25,129 bases of DNA from Candidatus Woesearchaeota archaeon. Its GTDB lineage: Archaea; Nanobdellota; Nanobdellia; Woesearchaeales; JACPBV01. The position numbers and the translations under genes were made by a program. Shown here in pieces: positions 1-9,800 of this stretch (the first letter of the stretch is position 1; every line of letters begins with the position of its first letter). The stretch lies in contig JAHWHQ010000114.1 of the NCBI GenBank assembly GCA_019323195.1, positions 1 to 25,129 on the forward strand, read 5' to 3'. The notes under the pieces are model-generated. The model made no database searches, was not told the DNA's origin, and saw nothing but the letters and a program-made list of their open reading frames with translations.

Positions 1-120
1 AGCCTTTTTCCCTTTATCTGCCTGTGTGTTTACTGTTATGCTGTCTATTACCCTGTTATTCCTCACCAGGCCTGCTTTGATACCATGCCCGCCTATGTCA
101 AGGCCTATCGTATGCGCCAT
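1..120 (-). CDS. ROK-family sugar kinase, N-terminal fragment
   Basis: The first 40 residues of a protein whose remainder lies beyond the left edge. They begin MAHTIGLDIGGHGIKAGLV, which matches the N-terminal phosphate-1 (ATP-binding) strand-turn of ROK-family glucokinases and related sugar kinases (usual form xIGIDIGGTKIxAGLV). ROK enzymes phosphorylate the 6-hydroxyl of glucose or a related sugar using ATP; the sugar specificity cannot be told from this fragment. The usual Thr-Lys after the glycine pair is His-Gly here. The gene diverges from the small acidic protein at 214, and a TATA-like box about 27 nt upstream suggests a leaderless transcript. I am confident of the superfamily and not of the substrate. 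Confidence 0.8.
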   Translation of the reverse strand, partial: MAHTIGLDIGGHGIKAGLVRNNRVIDSITVNTQADKGKKA

Positions 121-142
121 AATAGCAGGAATTCAGGCAACA

Positions 143-153
143 TTATATTTAAT
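143..153 (-). promoter_or_regulatory. TATA box for the ROK kinase
   Basis: On the minus strand this reads ATTAAATATAA, centred about 27 nt before the kinase start codon. That is the expected distance for an archaeal TATA box whose transcript starts at or next to the ATG. It is a pattern match only. Confidence 0.5.
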
Positions 154-179
154 GGTTTCGCTTTCTTCGAAAACAAAAC

Positions 180-189
180 CTTTAAGTAT
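180..189 (+). promoter_or_regulatory. TATA-like box for the small acidic protein
   Basis: TTTAAGTATG lies about 29 nt upstream of the ATG at 214, and there is no purine-rich SD sequence in front of that ATG. This fits a leaderless transcript and supports 214 as the start rather than the longer reading from 85. Confidence 0.45.
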
Positions 190-213
190 GATTGTACTTT
201 TTCTTTTTCTGAA

Positions 214-585
214 ATGAGATATTCCGAGGATGTCAAGAGGCTGGCAGAGACATTGAAGAACTCAGGATTGGCTGCTTCTATGCCTGATGCACTTGAGAGG
301 GCGCAGTCTATCATAGGCAAGAAAGAGGAGCCTAAAGAGAAGATTGAAGAGAGAGAGAAACCGGAAGAGAACCCAAACAAGGCTTTTGAGGAAGCTTTAA
401 ATGAGCCTGAGAGAGAGGAGGAGGCAGGAGAGTCGCCAGAGCCGCAGGAAGAGCTCAAGAAAGAAGAGGTCTTCACCAGCAGGCCGGGAAATCAAGCACA
501 AGCGGGGAATAACAGGCCCAGCCCGGCAGCGCCGCAGCAGAAAAAGATCGACCTCAGCGAGATATTTGATGTAAACAGGAGATAA
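214..585 (+). CDS. small acidic, mostly disordered protein
   Basis: A 123-residue protein of unknown function. Residues 1-35 (MRYSEDVKRLAETLKNSGLA and on to SIIG) look like a folded helical segment. Residues 36-110 are dominated by Glu, Lys and Pro and are probably disordered. The last dozen residues (IDLSEIFDVNRR) form a hydrophobic-acidic tail resembling a short linear binding motif. The open frame continues upstream to 85, but that stretch is the reverse of the ROK promoter and N-terminus and reads as noncoding, so ATG 214 is preferred; a TATA-like box sits at the right distance. No signal peptide or membrane segment is seen. It could be an adaptor that docks through its tail. I do not recognise the family. 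Confidence 0.7.
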   Translation: MRYSEDVKRLAETLKNSGLAASMPDALERAQSIIGKKEEPKEKIEEREKPEENPNKAFEEALNEPEREEEAGESPEPQEELKKEEVFTSRPGNQAQAGNNRPSPAAPQQKKIDLSEIFDVNRR

Positions 586-643
586 GAATCCGTGAAAAAT
601 TCTTATGCTGAACACCTATTCCTTGATATATATATTAAATGAT

Positions 644-663
644 AGTAATATTTAAATATTACT
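644..663 (+). promoter_or_regulatory. 20-bp perfect palindrome with central TATA box
   Basis: AGTAATATTTAAATATTACT equals its own reverse complement. The middle contains TTTAAATA, a strong archaeal TATA sequence, placed so that transcription would begin near 680 and leave a leader of about 40 nt before the ATG at 722. The symmetry makes it a candidate operator where a dimeric regulator would compete with TBP. An AT-rich palindrome could also arise by chance or act as a bidirectional TATA. Confidence 0.5.
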
Positions 664-707
664 TGACACCACTGTAGGATAATAATTAGGTTATTTTAGA
701 AATATCA

Positions 708-713
708 GGGGGT
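708..713 (+). promoter_or_regulatory. Shine-Dalgarno GGGGGT before the 458-residue surface protein
   Basis: GGGGGT followed by ATGATAAA and then the ATG at 722. The larger pattern GGGGGTxTGATA recurs in front of the giant surface-protein gene (3807-3820). It resembles the archaeal GGAGGTGAT consensus with one A-to-G change and one inserted base. It supports ATG 722 as the start. Confidence 0.6.
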
Positions 714-721
714 ATGATAAA

Positions 722-2098
722 ATGAAGAAGACGTTTATTATCGGACTGTTTTTGGCTGTGATGCTGGCTTTAAGCGTCAGCGCTGCAGAGGTTACCTTAA
801 GCACAAACTCACTTTTATTGGAAGGGAAGCCGACAAAGAGCTACTCGGCAAGCTTTATCGTGAGGAATGCCACTGAAAACCTTACCGGGCTTACATTGTC
901 GCAATCAGGGCTGAATGATTTTAACCTTAATTTCAGCATAGACGGCATGCCAGGGAGCTCTTTCAGCCTGAATACAGGCCAGCAAAAGACCATAACAATA
1001 AGCGGAAAGATCCCCGAGGACATAAACACAAGGTTAAGCCCTTTCTCAGGATCAATTTTTGTCTCAGGAGCAGGGATAACTACAAAGACCATCACCATGA
1101 CAGTAAATGCAAAAGGACAGCTTCTCCTGGATAATGTAAAGGCAAAGGTCGAGGGGGACAAGGACAGCCTTGACAACGGCGATAGCATAAAGGATGTCAG
1201 GCCAGGAGACAAGATCGAGTTCACAGGTGACATAGAGAATACCTTCCTTGATGATGATGATATTGAGATACAGGACGTTGAAATAACCATCACGATAAAG
1301 AACATCGATGATGAGGGTGATGATGACCTTGAGGAAAGCGATGATGCAGGGGATATCGATGCAGGAGATGAGGAGAGCTTCAGCATAGAATTTGAGATCC
1401 CTGAGGATGTGGATGAGGGTGATTATGATATTGACCTTATAGTGGAAGCTGAGGATGAGAACGGGGCCAAGCATGCGATAGAATGGGACCTTACGCTGAA
1501 GGTCGAGAAAGAGAAGCATGAGATACAGATAACAAAGGCGACAGTATCACCGTCAAAGATAGGCTGCTCAAGGGACATAAACATCGAGGTTGACCTTAAG
1601 AACCAGGGAAGGAACGATGAGGACGAGGTTGTTGTCCTTATCGAAAGCTCAGCTTTGGATATTGATAATGAGGACATAACAATACCTGAGATAGAAGAGG
1701 GAACAGGGGATGACACAGAGTTTGAAAAAAAGTACCCTTTTACGATAGATGAAAAGGTAAAGGCAGGGAACTACCAGATAAAGGTGAATGTATACTATGA
1801 TACTGATACATTGTCCGATTCAAAGACTCTTGACCTGACAGTAGAGAAATGCCAGGCTGAAGAGGAAGAGACTGAAGAGGAGGAAGAGGATGTCGTTGTT
1901 GTCGTAAGCCCTCCAGAGCAAGGTGAGGAAGGTGAAGGGCCAGAGATACTGACATCAGCAGCAATACCTGAAACAACAGAGGTCTCATTGCTGCAGTCAA
2001 ACACCTACCTCTTCCTGCTGATAGGAGCGATAGGGATAGCAGTTATCGTCATAATAGTGATGGTAGTTGTGCTGTTATCGATGAAGAAGAAGGTTTAA
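722..2098 (+). CDS. secreted, membrane-anchored beta-domain surface protein
   Basis: A 458-residue exported protein. Residues 1-21 form a signal peptide (MKK, hydrophobic core, cleavage after VSA). About 22-130 is an Ig-like beta domain, and about 135-378 is an acidic two-part module of the COG1361/NEW3-like kind, rich in Asp and Glu. A Glu/Val/Pro linker follows (about 378-425), then one transmembrane helix near 430-452 and a KKKV tail. The module carries Cys282 and Cys377, likely a disulphide, and is clearly homologous to the C-terminal module of the 2539-residue protein at 3822. The acidity suggests Ca2+ or counter-ion binding in an S-layer-like coat. The protein would be anchored with its bulk outside. 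A role as a coat or adhesion protein is inferred from architecture only; no catalytic motif is visible. Confidence 0.85.
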   Translation: MKKTFIIGLFLAVMLALSVSAAEVTLSTNSLLLEGKPTKSYSASFIVRNATENLTGLTLSQSGLNDFNLNFSIDGMPGSSFSLNTGQQKTITISGKIPEDINTRLSPFSGSIFVSGAGITTKTITMTVNAKGQLLLDNVKAKVEGDKDSLDNGDSIKDVRPGDKIEFTGDIENTFLDDDDIEIQDVEITITIKNIDDEGDDDLEESDDAGDIDAGDEESFSIEFEIPEDVDEGDYDIDLIVEAEDENGAKHAIEWDLTLKVEKEKHEIQITKATVSPSKIGCSRDINIEVDLKNQGRNDEDEVVVLIESSALDIDNEDITIPEIEEGTGDDTEFEKKYPFTIDEKVKAGNYQIKVNVYYDTDTLSDSKTLDLTVEKCQAEEEETEEEEEDVVVVVSPPEQGEEGEGPEILTSAAIPETTEVSLLQSNTYLFLLIGAIGIAVIVIIVMVVVLLSMKKKV

Positions 2099-2100
2099 AG

Positions 2101-2128
2101 CCTTTTTTTATTTTTAAATTTTTATTTC
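2101..2128 (+). terminator. T-rich 3' end after the 458-residue surface protein
   Basis: Several T runs directly after the stop codon (CCTTTTTTTATTTTTAAATT and on). Archaeal RNA polymerase commonly terminates on such U-rich tracts without a hairpin. The next gene is convergent, so the tract must end this transcript. Confidence 0.5.
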
Positions 2129-2178
2129 TATCAATCTTTTAAGGATAAGAATCTAGGCTGTAATTTATTTACCTGCTT

Positions 2179-2874
2179 CTACCTGATTATTTCAACCCCT
2201 CTGGAGAATCCAATGGAAGTTTCAGCCGGAAGACATGATATGTGGAATTTATTATCCTTATAAAACAACCCTATAGCACACTCTTTCCCAGGCTGATAAG
2301 CATCTATTGTTGATAACAGGATGTCATTAGACTCTTTTCCTGAAAAGGCTTTAAGATAGGCGGTTATCCTTTCTGGACCGCAATTTTTATCAAGCAGAGC
2401 TTGAAGATAATAAATACCTGCATCATCCCCTAATGCCTCATCCAGGGTGGTATTATCATAAAGAGGGAGTATTCTCAGAGCGATTTGGGTTGGTTCAATG
2501 ACCTTGCTGCCGGAATTATGCTCAACAACAGCGCTTAGATTTTTCTTAATATCCTTGATCTTTGTGCTTGAAAGAACATTAAGTGCCATATCCTTCCTTA
2601 AGCTGTTCCAAACTCCGGAATCCTGAGAATTTAAAGCAAAGCATATATCAGGAACAGCAATCATGCAGTCTTTATTATAATTATATTGGAAAATCCAGCC
2701 TATCTGGTACTGAGGAAAGTCATAATCAGCGTTTTTTTCCCTAACTCTCCTTATTGGCTCTGGTCTGTATCCTGACATAATCCGGAATGGAAAAAATGGT
2801 TCATATATAAAGGTTGGTTTTTTGCGGTTAAAGCAGGCTCTGTTAAGAATAAATGAAGCCTTAACAATGCACAT
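2179..2874 (-). CDS. unrecognised protein, overlaps the end of the upstream ORF (possible frameshift half)
   Basis: From ATG 2874 this gives about 231 residues with no family I recognise. The frame stays open upstream to a TTG at 2919. The start at 2874 overlaps the end of the 2861-3637 ORF by 14 nt and has GGAG three bases upstream. The N-terminal residues (MCIVKASFILNRACF) do not look like a typical start and read better as the interior of a longer protein. Either this is the second gene of a translationally coupled pair, or it is the C-terminal half of one protein of roughly 490 residues interrupted by a frameshift near 2870-2930. No signal peptide, membrane helix or metal motif is seen. 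The region appears more AT-rich by eye than the surface-protein genes beside it. Confidence 0.55.
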   Translation of the reverse strand: MCIVKASFILNRACFNRKKPTFIYEPFFPFRIMSGYRPEPIRRVREKNADYDFPQYQIGWIFQYNYNKDCMIAVPDICFALNSQDSGVWNSLRKDMALNVLSSTKIKDIKKNLSAVVEHNSGSKVIEPTQIALRILPLYDNTTLDEALGDDAGIYYLQALLDKNCGPERITAYLKAFSGKESNDILLSTIDAYQPGKECAIGLFYKDNKFHISCLPAETSIGFSRGVEIIR

Positions 2875-3637
2875 AGGCTCCAGAAGTTTCACTGCAATAA
2901 TGTTCAACAAACATATCAATCAAACCTGCAGTTTTTGGTCTTACCTGATATCTCCTAAGAACATTGAGAAAATCCTTTGCAGGTGTGCCTGAAACCAGGA
3001 GAGATGACCTGACATTTGCTGATCCATCAGGCTCAAAATCCAAAACCCCCGCAACAAGATGGTACGGCACCTTCTCCCTCCCGGCCACATCTTTAATAAA
3101 TTCCGCCTTTTCAATAACGTTCAGATCAAAAAAATTCTTTTTTTCATAAACCCTTTCATTTTCCTGGATTTTTTTATCCCCGGCGCTAAAGGCCCTAAAC
3201 TCTTTAGGCTTGATATTCACTCCAAAATATTGATTTACAATATCTGCTAATATTTCAGGCATAGGCATGTCCTGCAATGAATAGAGCTTTCCTTTGCGAA
3301 TCTCCAGAGAGGTCCTGGAATCATCATCATCAAAATGGATCATCTCAAAGAACCTGGAAGGGTCGTTTAGGTAATTGAAAAAATCATGCGCAGCAATATC
3401 ATTCTCTTTACTTGGTGGCCACAGATCATCCGGCAGCCATCTTTCATATGTGACTATTCCAGATTCAGCATCTCTTTCTATAGGCGCTCCTGGAACAAGG
3501 GCGGTTTCAAGAGCCCTTGGGTAACGAAGACTATCATCTCTCTGTTCCAATGCAGTCTTCAGTTCTTTCTCTATATCCGACTCCTGATAATCATATTCCA
3601 GTTTAACATCTTTTCCTGGCTGCAGTATTATCTTCAT
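2861..3637 (-). CDS. unrecognised protein (N-terminal half of a two-ORF locus)
   Basis: About 258 residues starting MKIILQPGKDVKLEYDYQES. The frame continues seven codons upstream to a TTG at 3658, but ATG 3637 is preferred: a minus-strand TATA-like sequence (TTTATATAAT, near 3679-3688) would put the RNA start close to 3658, leaving a short leader that contains GAGG. The protein is soluble, mixed alpha/beta by composition, with an acidic patch FDDDDS. No known domain is recognised. It ends 14 nt inside the start of the next ORF, in a different frame. Its last residues (HYCSETSGAYVHC) look less natural than the rest, so the reading may leave the true frame shortly before the stop. Confidence 0.6.
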   Translation of the reverse strand: MKIILQPGKDVKLEYDYQESDIEKELKTALEQRDDSLRYPRALETALVPGAPIERDAESGIVTYERWLPDDLWPPSKENDIAAHDFFNYLNDPSRFFEMIHFDDDDSRTSLEIRKGKLYSLQDMPMPEILADIVNQYFGVNIKPKEFRAFSAGDKKIQENERVYEKKNFFDLNVIEKAEFIKDVAGREKVPYHLVAGVLDFEPDGSANVRSSLLVSGTPAKDFLNVLRRYQVRPKTAGLIDMFVEHYCSETSGAYVHC

Positions 3638-3738
3638 TCTTGTTTCAGCTATCCTCAATACAAAGGTAAGTCATGCAGATTATATAAATGCTATTATCTA
3701 GGTGATTAGAATTAACTACTTTAGAATACTGAAATTAA

Positions 3739-3753
3739 CGAAAGATTTAAATA
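3739..3753 (+). promoter_or_regulatory. BRE plus TATA box of the giant surface-protein gene
   Basis: CGAAAGATTTAAATA combines a purine-rich BRE with the TATA core TTTAAATA. The same 15 bases occur at 24679-24693 in front of the last gene, and in both cases TAACTACTTT lies 25-26 nt further upstream. Transcription should start near 3773, giving a leader of about 50 nt. Confidence 0.65.
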
Positions 3754-3805
3754 GTGGACTGAATTTTCTTGTTGAGTAATTTAGCTTATCAGTGTTAAAA
3801 ACTTT

Positions 3806-3811
3806 AGGGGG
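3806..3811 (+). promoter_or_regulatory. Shine-Dalgarno AGGGGG that sets a TTG start at 3822
   Basis: AGGGGG, then TTTGATATAC, then TTG at 3822. A GTG at 3792 is in frame but lies upstream of this SD; using it would put an LGG-rich segment in front of an otherwise well-formed signal peptide. The SD and the signal peptide both favour the TTG. Confidence 0.6.
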
Positions 3812-3821
3812 TTTGATATAC

Positions 3822-6800
3822 TTGAGAAAAAACTGCTTGGGGGGAATATTCGTCACATTGTTGCTTGTCTTATCATTGCTTCTCAGTTCGGGCATTGCCT
3901 GCGCAAAGATCGCTGACCATGTTGTTATCAGTGAGTTCTTAGTAGAGAGTAGCGGAATAGAATCTGAGTTTGAATTTGTAGAGCTTTATAATCCAACAAA
4001 CGCCAGTATAGACCTAGGTAATTGGAATATTGCTTATGAATCTGCAACTTTTTCAAGCTGGTCTTCGCTGGCTACCATCCCTGTGAGTTCTATAATCCCT
4101 GCCAATGGTTACTTTTTAATTGGCGGTAATTCAGTAAATCCAACCCCTGATTTATTTGATAGTTTAGGCTTTTCTGGAACCGGAGGCCATATTGCCATAA
4201 GAAATGCCAGTAATGATGTTATAGATAAGGTTGGATACGGTACAGCAGATAACCCGGAAATTGCTGCAACCCCTGCACCGGCAGAGGATAATAGTGCAGA
4301 AAGAAAATCCAGCAAGAACCATTACGAAGACGAAGGCAACGGCTGGGATACAGATAATAATTCTAATGACTTTATCCTATCAACACCAAACCCTCAGAAT
4401 TCTGCCAGTGCAGCTGAAGAGACAAAACACTGGACAGTCGGAAGCGAGGGATGGCAGGATTTTACATCTATACAGGATGCAATTGATGCTGCAGATGAAG
4501 GTGATACAATAGAGGTTTCTGCCGGGGCTTATGACATTGCAACACAGATCGTTGTTGATAAGGCCCTGACTCTTATCGGGGAGGATAAGGCAACAACAAT
4601 CATAGACGGCCCGGGAAGTTTAGTGTCTATACCCTACGAAGGGCTTATCGCTGTTGATGGTGTATCAGGGAGCGTGACCATCAAGGGATTCACTTTGCAG
4701 GGCGCACCTGTGCAAGACAGCAGTGGGAATACAGAGCTTCTGGTAGTCAAGGATATGCCTGCTGGAGCGACCATAACTATTGAGGACAACATATTCATAG
4801 GCCTCAACGACGAAAATGAACTAGACGAAGGTGTCTGGATAGCAGAGGGTGACGCATCCTCGGAAGTATTCATCAAAAACAATGATTTTTCTGGCATGTC
4901 CTGGATGGCCATCAGCCTGGAGAGGATGCTTGGCCCGTCAACAGTAGAAGAGAATAACATCCACGACCTTACAGCCCCCGTATATCTGGATGAAACTTAC
5001 GCCCCTTATGGGATCCTTTATCTCACATATGATGATCCTACAGACGGCGATGTTGCCACGCAACAGCTTGTGAAAGGAAATTCGTTCACAGGTTTTGCCG
5101 GCCAGAGCATCCAGTTTTGGGGTGGCCACTCCTTAGGCGATGGGAAGTTCACCGATGTGAAGATCAAGGACAACATGATAAACGCTGTCGGAAGTGGTTC
5201 TGTCGAGGAGCACTTTGGCATTGCCCTGTACAGCTACTCTGAAACCGATCCAAGCCCATGCGGGATCCACAATGCTGAGATCTCAGGAAACACCATAACT
5301 GCTGGTGGAGACGATAGCAGAGGAATTATCATTGATGGGTATAATACTGGCATTGATATTTTCAACAATAAGATAACTGGCCTTGACACAGCAATTTCTG
5401 TAGTTACTGAACTCGGGACAGGCATACCTTCTTCCATAACTGCAAATGGAAACGACATCAATGGCAACACTGATTATGGAATCCAAAACACTTTATCCTC
5501 TGTTACTATTGATGCAAAAAACAACTACTGGGGATGCACTGAAGGACCTGGCAATGTTGGCTGCGATTCTGTAAGCGGCAATGCCGATTACAACCCATGG
5601 CTTAAGTTTTCAATAGAGGATGACAGGGATGGTGACGGCATCCTGAGCAATGAGGATATTTGCCCTAATGAGGAACTAAATGACGGCGATAATGACGGAT
5701 ACTGCATCGGTGATTTTTTCCTTGCCCCAAAGATAGGGGATAATGACAACTGCCCAACTGTAAGCAATGAGGCCCAGACCAATTCAGATGAAGACAGCCT
5801 TGGAGATGCGTGCGACAACTGTAATCTAGTAAGCAATGAAGACCAGGCTAATTCAGACACTGATACATGGGGGGATGCATGCGATAACTGTGATCTAGTA
5901 AGCAATGAAGACCAGGCAGACATCGATAATGACGGAATAGGAGACAGGTGCGATGATGATGACGGCAGGGATATAAAGCCAGTAGACGGCTCTGTTACAT
6001 TAGATGCAATAGAAGAGACATCAGCTAAGTTAGACATAACCACAACAGAAAGCGTGGAGATTACAATCACCAGGACAAATGAGACAGACCAGGCTAAATT
6101 CGCTGGCTCAAAGATCAACGGATTTAAGACAATCGACATAACTACAGACAACGATGATGCTGTAGAGTTCCCTGTCCATATGGAGATATACTATACTGCT
6201 GAGGAGCTTAGCGAGCATGGCATGAACGAGAACCAGCTTGTGGGCATGTTCTATTATAATGAGAGCATACCTGAATGGCAGCTGTTGAACGAAACAGGCG
6301 TAAATACAGAGGATGTTAATATCGATGGCGTGGATTATGAGGGCTATGTCTGGGCTAACCTATACCATTTCAGCGAGTATGCGCCAGGCTCTGACATTAC
6401 ACCGCCTGTTGCAGGCGATCTTTTAGTAACTCCGGACATAACCAACAGGACATATGATGTAAACCTTACTGCTAATATAAGCGATCCTAAGCATGCTGAC
6501 TGGTCATCTATCGAGATGGCTGAGTATTTTCTAGATGCAGAAGGCGCTGACGGAACCGGGACAGAGATGGAACCTTCTGACGGCGCTTATGATAACGAGA
6601 CAACAGAATGGGTGTATGCTGTTATTGACACCTCTGATCTAGATAAGAGGGAATACACCGTATTCGTCCATGGAAAGGACGAGAGCGGAAACTGGGGAAA
6701 TTTCTCGAACACAACATTCGAGGTAAAGAACATCGACCCAGTCTTAAACCTTATAGAAAACAGGACTGCAGTTCAGGACAGAGAGATATCATTCTATATA

Positions 6801-9800
6801 AGCGCTACTGACCTGGACAACAATGAATCTGACTTAGTTTATAGTTCAGACGTCGGTACAACAAATTCATCAGGCTATTTTGAATGGACGCCAACACATA
6901 CTGATTACAGGGACACTAAGGTCACCTTTACGGTAATTGACGGAGACGGAGGAACAGACACACAGGTAGTTAATATCTATGTTTATTCTACCTTGAACAT
7001 ATCAGATGTCAAGGTCAATTCACAGAGCATGGCTGATGAGGGCATTATACAGGATATAAAGCCGGGAACCATAATAAATACAGAGGTAAAACTTACCAAT
7101 ATATTTTCAAGCCCAAACATAGATTATGTTAATCTAAGCCTAACAGGTACAGGCCTAAGCGCAGATAAGCTGGAAAAATTAGGTGTAATCAATGGTGGAA
7201 CATCAAAAACACAAACAATATTATTTAATGTACCTTACGGGATAAGCAAGGGGTTATACCCTGTTTCTGTTGAAGCAAGAGGGCTTGACCATGGTGACAA
7301 GGAAGAAAGGTACAGCAGTTTCACTTATTATGTCAATGTGACACAGGATATGGATGAGGTTGTCATAAGCGGAATCAAGCTTGGCAATGATACTATAAAA
7401 TGCCTTGGCCAGACAAATATCACGATAAACCTGTCAAATATAGGAACCTTATCACAGGATAAAGTAAATCTGACAATAGAGCAGGCTGGATTAAAGCTTT
7501 CCAAGTATGATGACACTCAAAGCCTTAATATCGGTGAGACAAAGACATATTTCTTCACAATAGATACAGAAGATATAGCAGCAGGGGATTATACAATAGC
7601 AATAGAGGCTGTTTATTACAATGACATGCATGACAGCGGCTCTGTTGTTTTAACAATCGAGAACTGCGAGCCTGAGTTCAGCGGCAGCATACCAGAGATA
7701 AAGATTCCTGAAGAAGGATATGGGATAATTGACCTGACAACCTATTTCAGAGACCTAAACAACGATACCTTAACTTTTACTGTAGGAGGCAACCTAAGCA
7801 GCCTTAACTTTAATAGTTTTTCATCTACAGGGCTGGTCAATATAACTCCGGTTAAGGACCATTACGGCATCAATATCATAAATTTCACAGTCCAGGACAT
7901 ACACGGCGCTAAGGCAGACAGCAACCAGGTTATGGTCAATGTTACCAATGTGAATGATGCTCCAGAGATAACTCCGATAGATGACCAGACAGCAATGGAG
8001 GGTGAGGAGTTCATCCTTCAGGTAGAGGCTTCTGATAAAGAGAATAATATCTTAACTTACGCTCTGGATACAAACTCATCAGCAACAATAAATGAATCAA
8101 CAGGCAGGATCTATAACTGGACACCAGAAAATGATGAGGTTGGAAAGGTTTTCCTGTTCAATGTCTCTGTTAATGATAGTGAAGATACAAGCTATGAAGG
8201 CTTTAAGGTAACTGTAGAGAACTGGAACGACGCACCTGTTTTTGATAAAGCTACACCAGTTCAAAACATGGTTGAATGGCCTGAAGATACGATAAATAAC
8301 TCGCTCAACATATCAGCAAGCTTCTATGATGTTGATGATGATGAGCTTACTTATATAGCATCCAGCGTATCCAACATTATAGTAACTGTAGATGAAAACG
8401 GCATAGTTACACTCAACCCGGATAAAGATTTCTACGGGGTAAGAAACGTTACATTCAGGGCTCATGATGCCTCAAAATACTCTAATGAGAGCAATACAGT
8501 AGTCTTAAACGTCACTCCTGTAAAGGATGCTCCTGAGATAACAGAGTTTGATCCTGAGACAACATGGGTAGTCGGCAAAGAATATTCCTATGATGTCAAG
8601 GCAAGGGATGCTGACGGAGATGAGCTTACCTTTGATAGCAATAGTACTTTAGTCAGAATAAATGAAACGACCGGAAAGATCTCATTCACCCCTTCAGAGG
8701 ATGATGTAGGCCAGCATAGCATCAACATAACCGTATCAGACGGTGAACTGAGCGATTCCAAGGTATTTCCATTAAACATCTATGACATATTAAGCATAAG
8801 CAATGTCCAGATAAGCGTAAATGACGGTGCTTACATACCTTTAATCCAAGGAGAGACCTTATTAAAAGGGGCACGCCAGGGAGATAATCTAAAGGTTAAG
8901 TTCGATGTAAAGAACTGGATGACTGACTTTGACCTGGACACGTTGAAGATGACAGCTGCAATGATGGATGGATCAGACATATTCATGACCAAGAATAACC
9001 AGATAAACACCCTGCCTACAGGAGACACCTACACAGCAGAGATGGACCTGGAAGAAATAGACTCATCAATCGCTAATGGTTATTATAACCTGTTTATTAA
9101 TGCAAGCGCCCAGTATGACCCTTATGCCCCACAAAAGGCTTATGCGGACTGGAATGCCAATATACAGATACACAGCGATGCACACCAGATAATCATAACA
9201 TCAGCTGTTGCTACCCCGGAATCCGTAACCTGCAACAGGCAGATAGAAATTGAGGTCAATATCACAAATATCGATGCCTTTGGAGGCGACCAAAGCACAA
9301 CAGTAACCGTCACAGAACCGGTTTCCGGCGCAACCAATGATGAAACAAAGGTTATATATTATGACGATGAAGAAACATTTATCATACCACTAAACATATC
9401 GAGGGATGCAGCAGCAGGCAATTACACTTTATTGGTATATGCAGAAACAGAAGATAATTCCAATGCAACTACAACAGTAAAGCTGGATGTAAAGGCATGC
9501 GATGTAACCTATTATCCTGAAGAATATGTTATTATAAGCGGAAGGAAAGATACAACATTCAGGTTTACAATGCCAGCAGAATTAAGCATAGGGTGGTCAT
9601 CTGTCTGGACAGAGAACAGTGAGGAAAAGCCTGATTATGAGGATGAGGGGGAGTATATATTTGAAAGAAAGAATACCAGCGAGACCTACCACATAAGTGT
9701 TGAGATTGAGGACAATCAGGGAAAAACATATACTCATAACTGGTATCCAACAACAACGATGTACCCAATAGATGACCCTTACACAACAACACCTGATCTT

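Noticed and set aside
85..213. Longer start for the small acidic protein
   Set aside because: This stretch is the reverse of the ROK kinase N-terminus and promoter; a TATA-like box and ATG 214 explain the gene better.
3792..3821. GTG 3792 as start of the giant surface protein
   Set aside because: It precedes the SD at 3806-3811 and adds ten residues to a signal peptide that is complete from TTG 3822.
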